From assembly GCA_030040695.1 (NCBI GenBank), contig JASHTE010000061.1, positions 1 through 5,590 on the forward strand: DNA of 5,590 nucleotides, given 5' to 3'. Made by a program: the position numbers and the translations under genes. Below the pieces are notes generated by a model, which had not been told where the DNA came from, did no database searches, and worked only from the letters and a program-made list of their open reading frames with translations. Positions 4,301 to 5,590 of this stretch are shown here, one piece after another. The stretch comes from Vulcanimicrobiota bacterium. Lineage in GTDB: Bacteria > Vulcanimicrobiota > Vulcanimicrobiia > Vulcanimicrobiales > Vulcanimicrobiaceae. Every line of letters starts with the position of its first letter. Position 1 is the stretch's first letter.

Positions 4301-5590
4301 CGAGATGAAGGCGATCTTGCCGTCAGGCGTGATCGTCATCTTGTCGTGCAGCGTGCCATTGGCGAAGTGCACGAGGAACTCATACTGCGTTGCGCCGCTC
4401 GCCGCCGGCATGCTCGCGATCGGTAAGATCGAAACGATCGATCCGTAGGCGGCGATGTGCGCGTTGCGTATCACGTTGTCCGAGAGGTAGTTGCTGAAGG
4501 CGGGAGTGAGTTGCGTGCGGTCGATGTGACCCGTCGCTAAACGGATGAGCCACTCGCGAGCGCGCGTCATGATCGCGTTCTCCACGTGGAGCCCGCTGGG
4601 CGGCTCGAGGACGTCGAGGATGCGCCCCGCGACGCGCTCCGGCAAGCCGCCGGACGTACCCGAGTCATCGACGTTCGCGAGCACGATCACGCCGATGTGA
4701 TCGTCGGGGATGAGCGCGTTCATCGCTTGGAATCCCGGCACCTCACCGTTCTGCCAGATAAAGCGGCGACCGCCGCGCTGATCGATCGTCCAGCCCATCG
4801 CGTGCAGATCGAACCCGCCTTGAAGCCCGGGCGTGAACATTTCGCGTACGGCGTCGACGCGCAGGAGGAGAGGGAATTCGATGTCCCACTTCGCGAGATC
4901 GTAGACGTTGCTGATCACGCCCGTGTCCCCAGCGGTTCGTGTCGAGCTCCAGAGCGCCACGCGGGCGAACGCGGCGCCGACCGGACGGTAACCAACGGCG
5001 TGGTCCGCCGAGATGCCGCTGTCGCCGACGTAGAGGGAGCCGTTCATGACGAGCGGCAGGAAGACGTGCTGCTGCACGTAGTCGGAGAGCGGGACGCCGC
5101 TCACGTGTTCGATGATGAGCCCTGCAAGTAGATAGTTCACGGGGTTGGGGTCGTAGCTCTTCCCGGGTGCACCGGTGAAGTGTCCGCGGTTGACGGCGTT
5201 CACGAGGTGCGCCCAGTCGGTGACGTGCGGAAGCCCCGACGTCTGGTCGAGGAGCTCGCGGATCGTCACGAAGCGCGCCGCCGTAACCTCCGGCAAGTAC
5301 GTCGTTACGGGGTCGTCGAGCGAGAGCTTCGAGCTCTGCGCGAGCAAGAGAATCGCGGCGGCCGTGAACTCTTGGCTGATCTGCCCGACCGCGAACTGTG
5401 TGTTCGCCGAGACACTGCTCTTTCGGCTGAGATCGGCTGCTCCGAAACCGCGGGCATACACGATGCTACCGGACTCGATGATCCCCACCGCCACGCCCGG
5501 CGTGCGCCGCGCGCGGATTTCCGCTTCGACGATGGTGTCGACTCGGCGCTCGGTCGCAGGCGTAAATGCGAGGGCCGACGCCGCTGCGAT
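4289..5590 (-). CDS. Serine-hydrolase (class C beta-lactamase fold) family protein with degenerate active site, 5' end cut by right edge
   Basis: 433 codons are visible; the frame is open to the right edge, so the true start lies outside. The first visible residues (IAAASALAFTPATERRV) look like the end of a signal peptide, so export is likely. The fold is clear from family landmarks numbered from GTG 5494: SGSIVYARGFGAADL (8-22), FTAAAILLLAQSSKLSLDDP (43-62), LLDQTSGLP, YLLAGLIIEHVSG (121-133), and PGFQAMNALIPDDHIGVIVL (253-272). A C-terminal domain of about 90 residues (from 312) ends KIAFISFSP and resembles tails on related proteins. The catalytic motifs are altered: SxxK reads QISQ (38-41), the YxN region reads DPNPVN (115-120) without its Tyr, and HxG reads QNG (248-250). 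The usual LLxHTSG also has Gln for His. Catalysis by the normal mechanism therefore seems impossible; a binding or regulatory role is inferred. The frame is intact, so it is not a decayed pseudogene. Not evidence for antibiotic resistance. Confidence 0.85.
   Translation of the reverse strand: MAAASALAFTPATERRVDTIVEAEIRARRTPGVAVGIIESGSIVYARGFGAADLSRKSSVSANTQFAVGQISQEFTAAAILLLAQSSKLSLDDPVTTYLPEVTAARFVTIRELLDQTSGLPHVTDWAHLVNAVNRGHFTGAPGKSYDPNPVNYLLAGLIIEHVSGVPLSDYVQQHVFLPLVMNGSLYVGDSGISADHAVGYRPVGAAFARVALWSSTRTAGDTGVISNVYDLAKWDIEFPLLLRVDAVREMFTPGLQGGFDLHAMGWTIDQRGGRRFIWQNGEVPGFQAMNALIPDDHIGVIVLANVDDSGTSGGLPERVAGRILDVLEPPSGLHVENAIMTRAREWLIRLATGHIDRTQLTPAFSNYLSDNVIRNAHIAAYGSIVSILPIASMPAASGATQYEFLVHFANGTLHDKMTITPDGKIAFISFSP

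Noticed and set aside
4586..5131. Plus-strand open frame of 181 codons opposite the serine-hydrolase-like gene
   Set aside because: Low-complexity composition, no ribosome binding site or motif; the minus-strand frame has clear family landmarks.
4289..5590. Beta-lactamase antibiotic resistance gene
   Set aside because: The fold is related to class C beta-lactamases, but the nucleophile Ser, Lys, Tyr and third-motif residues appear replaced, so drug hydrolysis is not supported.

Overview
The window is compact, GC-rich bacterial DNA with about 95% coding density. It carries a housekeeping translation locus on the minus strand, two small plus-strand genes in the middle, and a large minus-strand gene that enters from the right edge. 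No RNA genes, insertion sequences, CRISPR arrays or obvious foreign DNA are visible. The order RNA methyltransferase - pheS - pheT is the one seen in Bacillus (ysgA-pheS-pheT) and in many Actinobacteria. This suggests a high-GC member of the Terrabacteria-like phyla, possibly an uncultured group such as Candidatus Eremiobacterota, but the sequence alone does not settle the phylum.

Layout on the minus strand, in the direction of transcription from about 3413 to 1: a small two-helix membrane protein; a SpoU/TrmH-family RNA 2'-O-methyltransferase whose ATG directly abuts the stop of the membrane protein; a regulatory interval of about 290 bp; pheS; and pheT, which runs off the left edge. PheS and PheT form the alpha2beta2 phenylalanyl-tRNA synthetase.

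The interval before pheS is the most interesting part. It contains an extended -10 promoter, a ribosome binding site, a 33-codon leader ORF with Phe codons at positions 6, 7 and 11, and a 9-bp perfect GC-rich terminator hairpin with a TTTTCTTTT tract ending 7 bases before the pheS start codon. This is the architecture of ribosome-mediated transcription attenuation: low Phe-tRNA would stall the leader ribosome and let RNA polymerase pass into pheST. No T-box consensus is visible.

On the plus strand lie a NUDIX hydrolase of the ADP-ribose pyrophosphatase type, which starts almost head-to-head with the membrane protein gene, and an unrecognised 96-residue protein. That gene converges, with 8 bp between stop codons, on a serine-hydrolase-family (class C beta-lactamase fold) protein that enters from the right edge. 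All of that protein's catalytic motifs appear substituted (SxxK to QISQ, Tyr motif lost, HxG to QNG), so it looks like a secreted or envelope pseudoenzyme.
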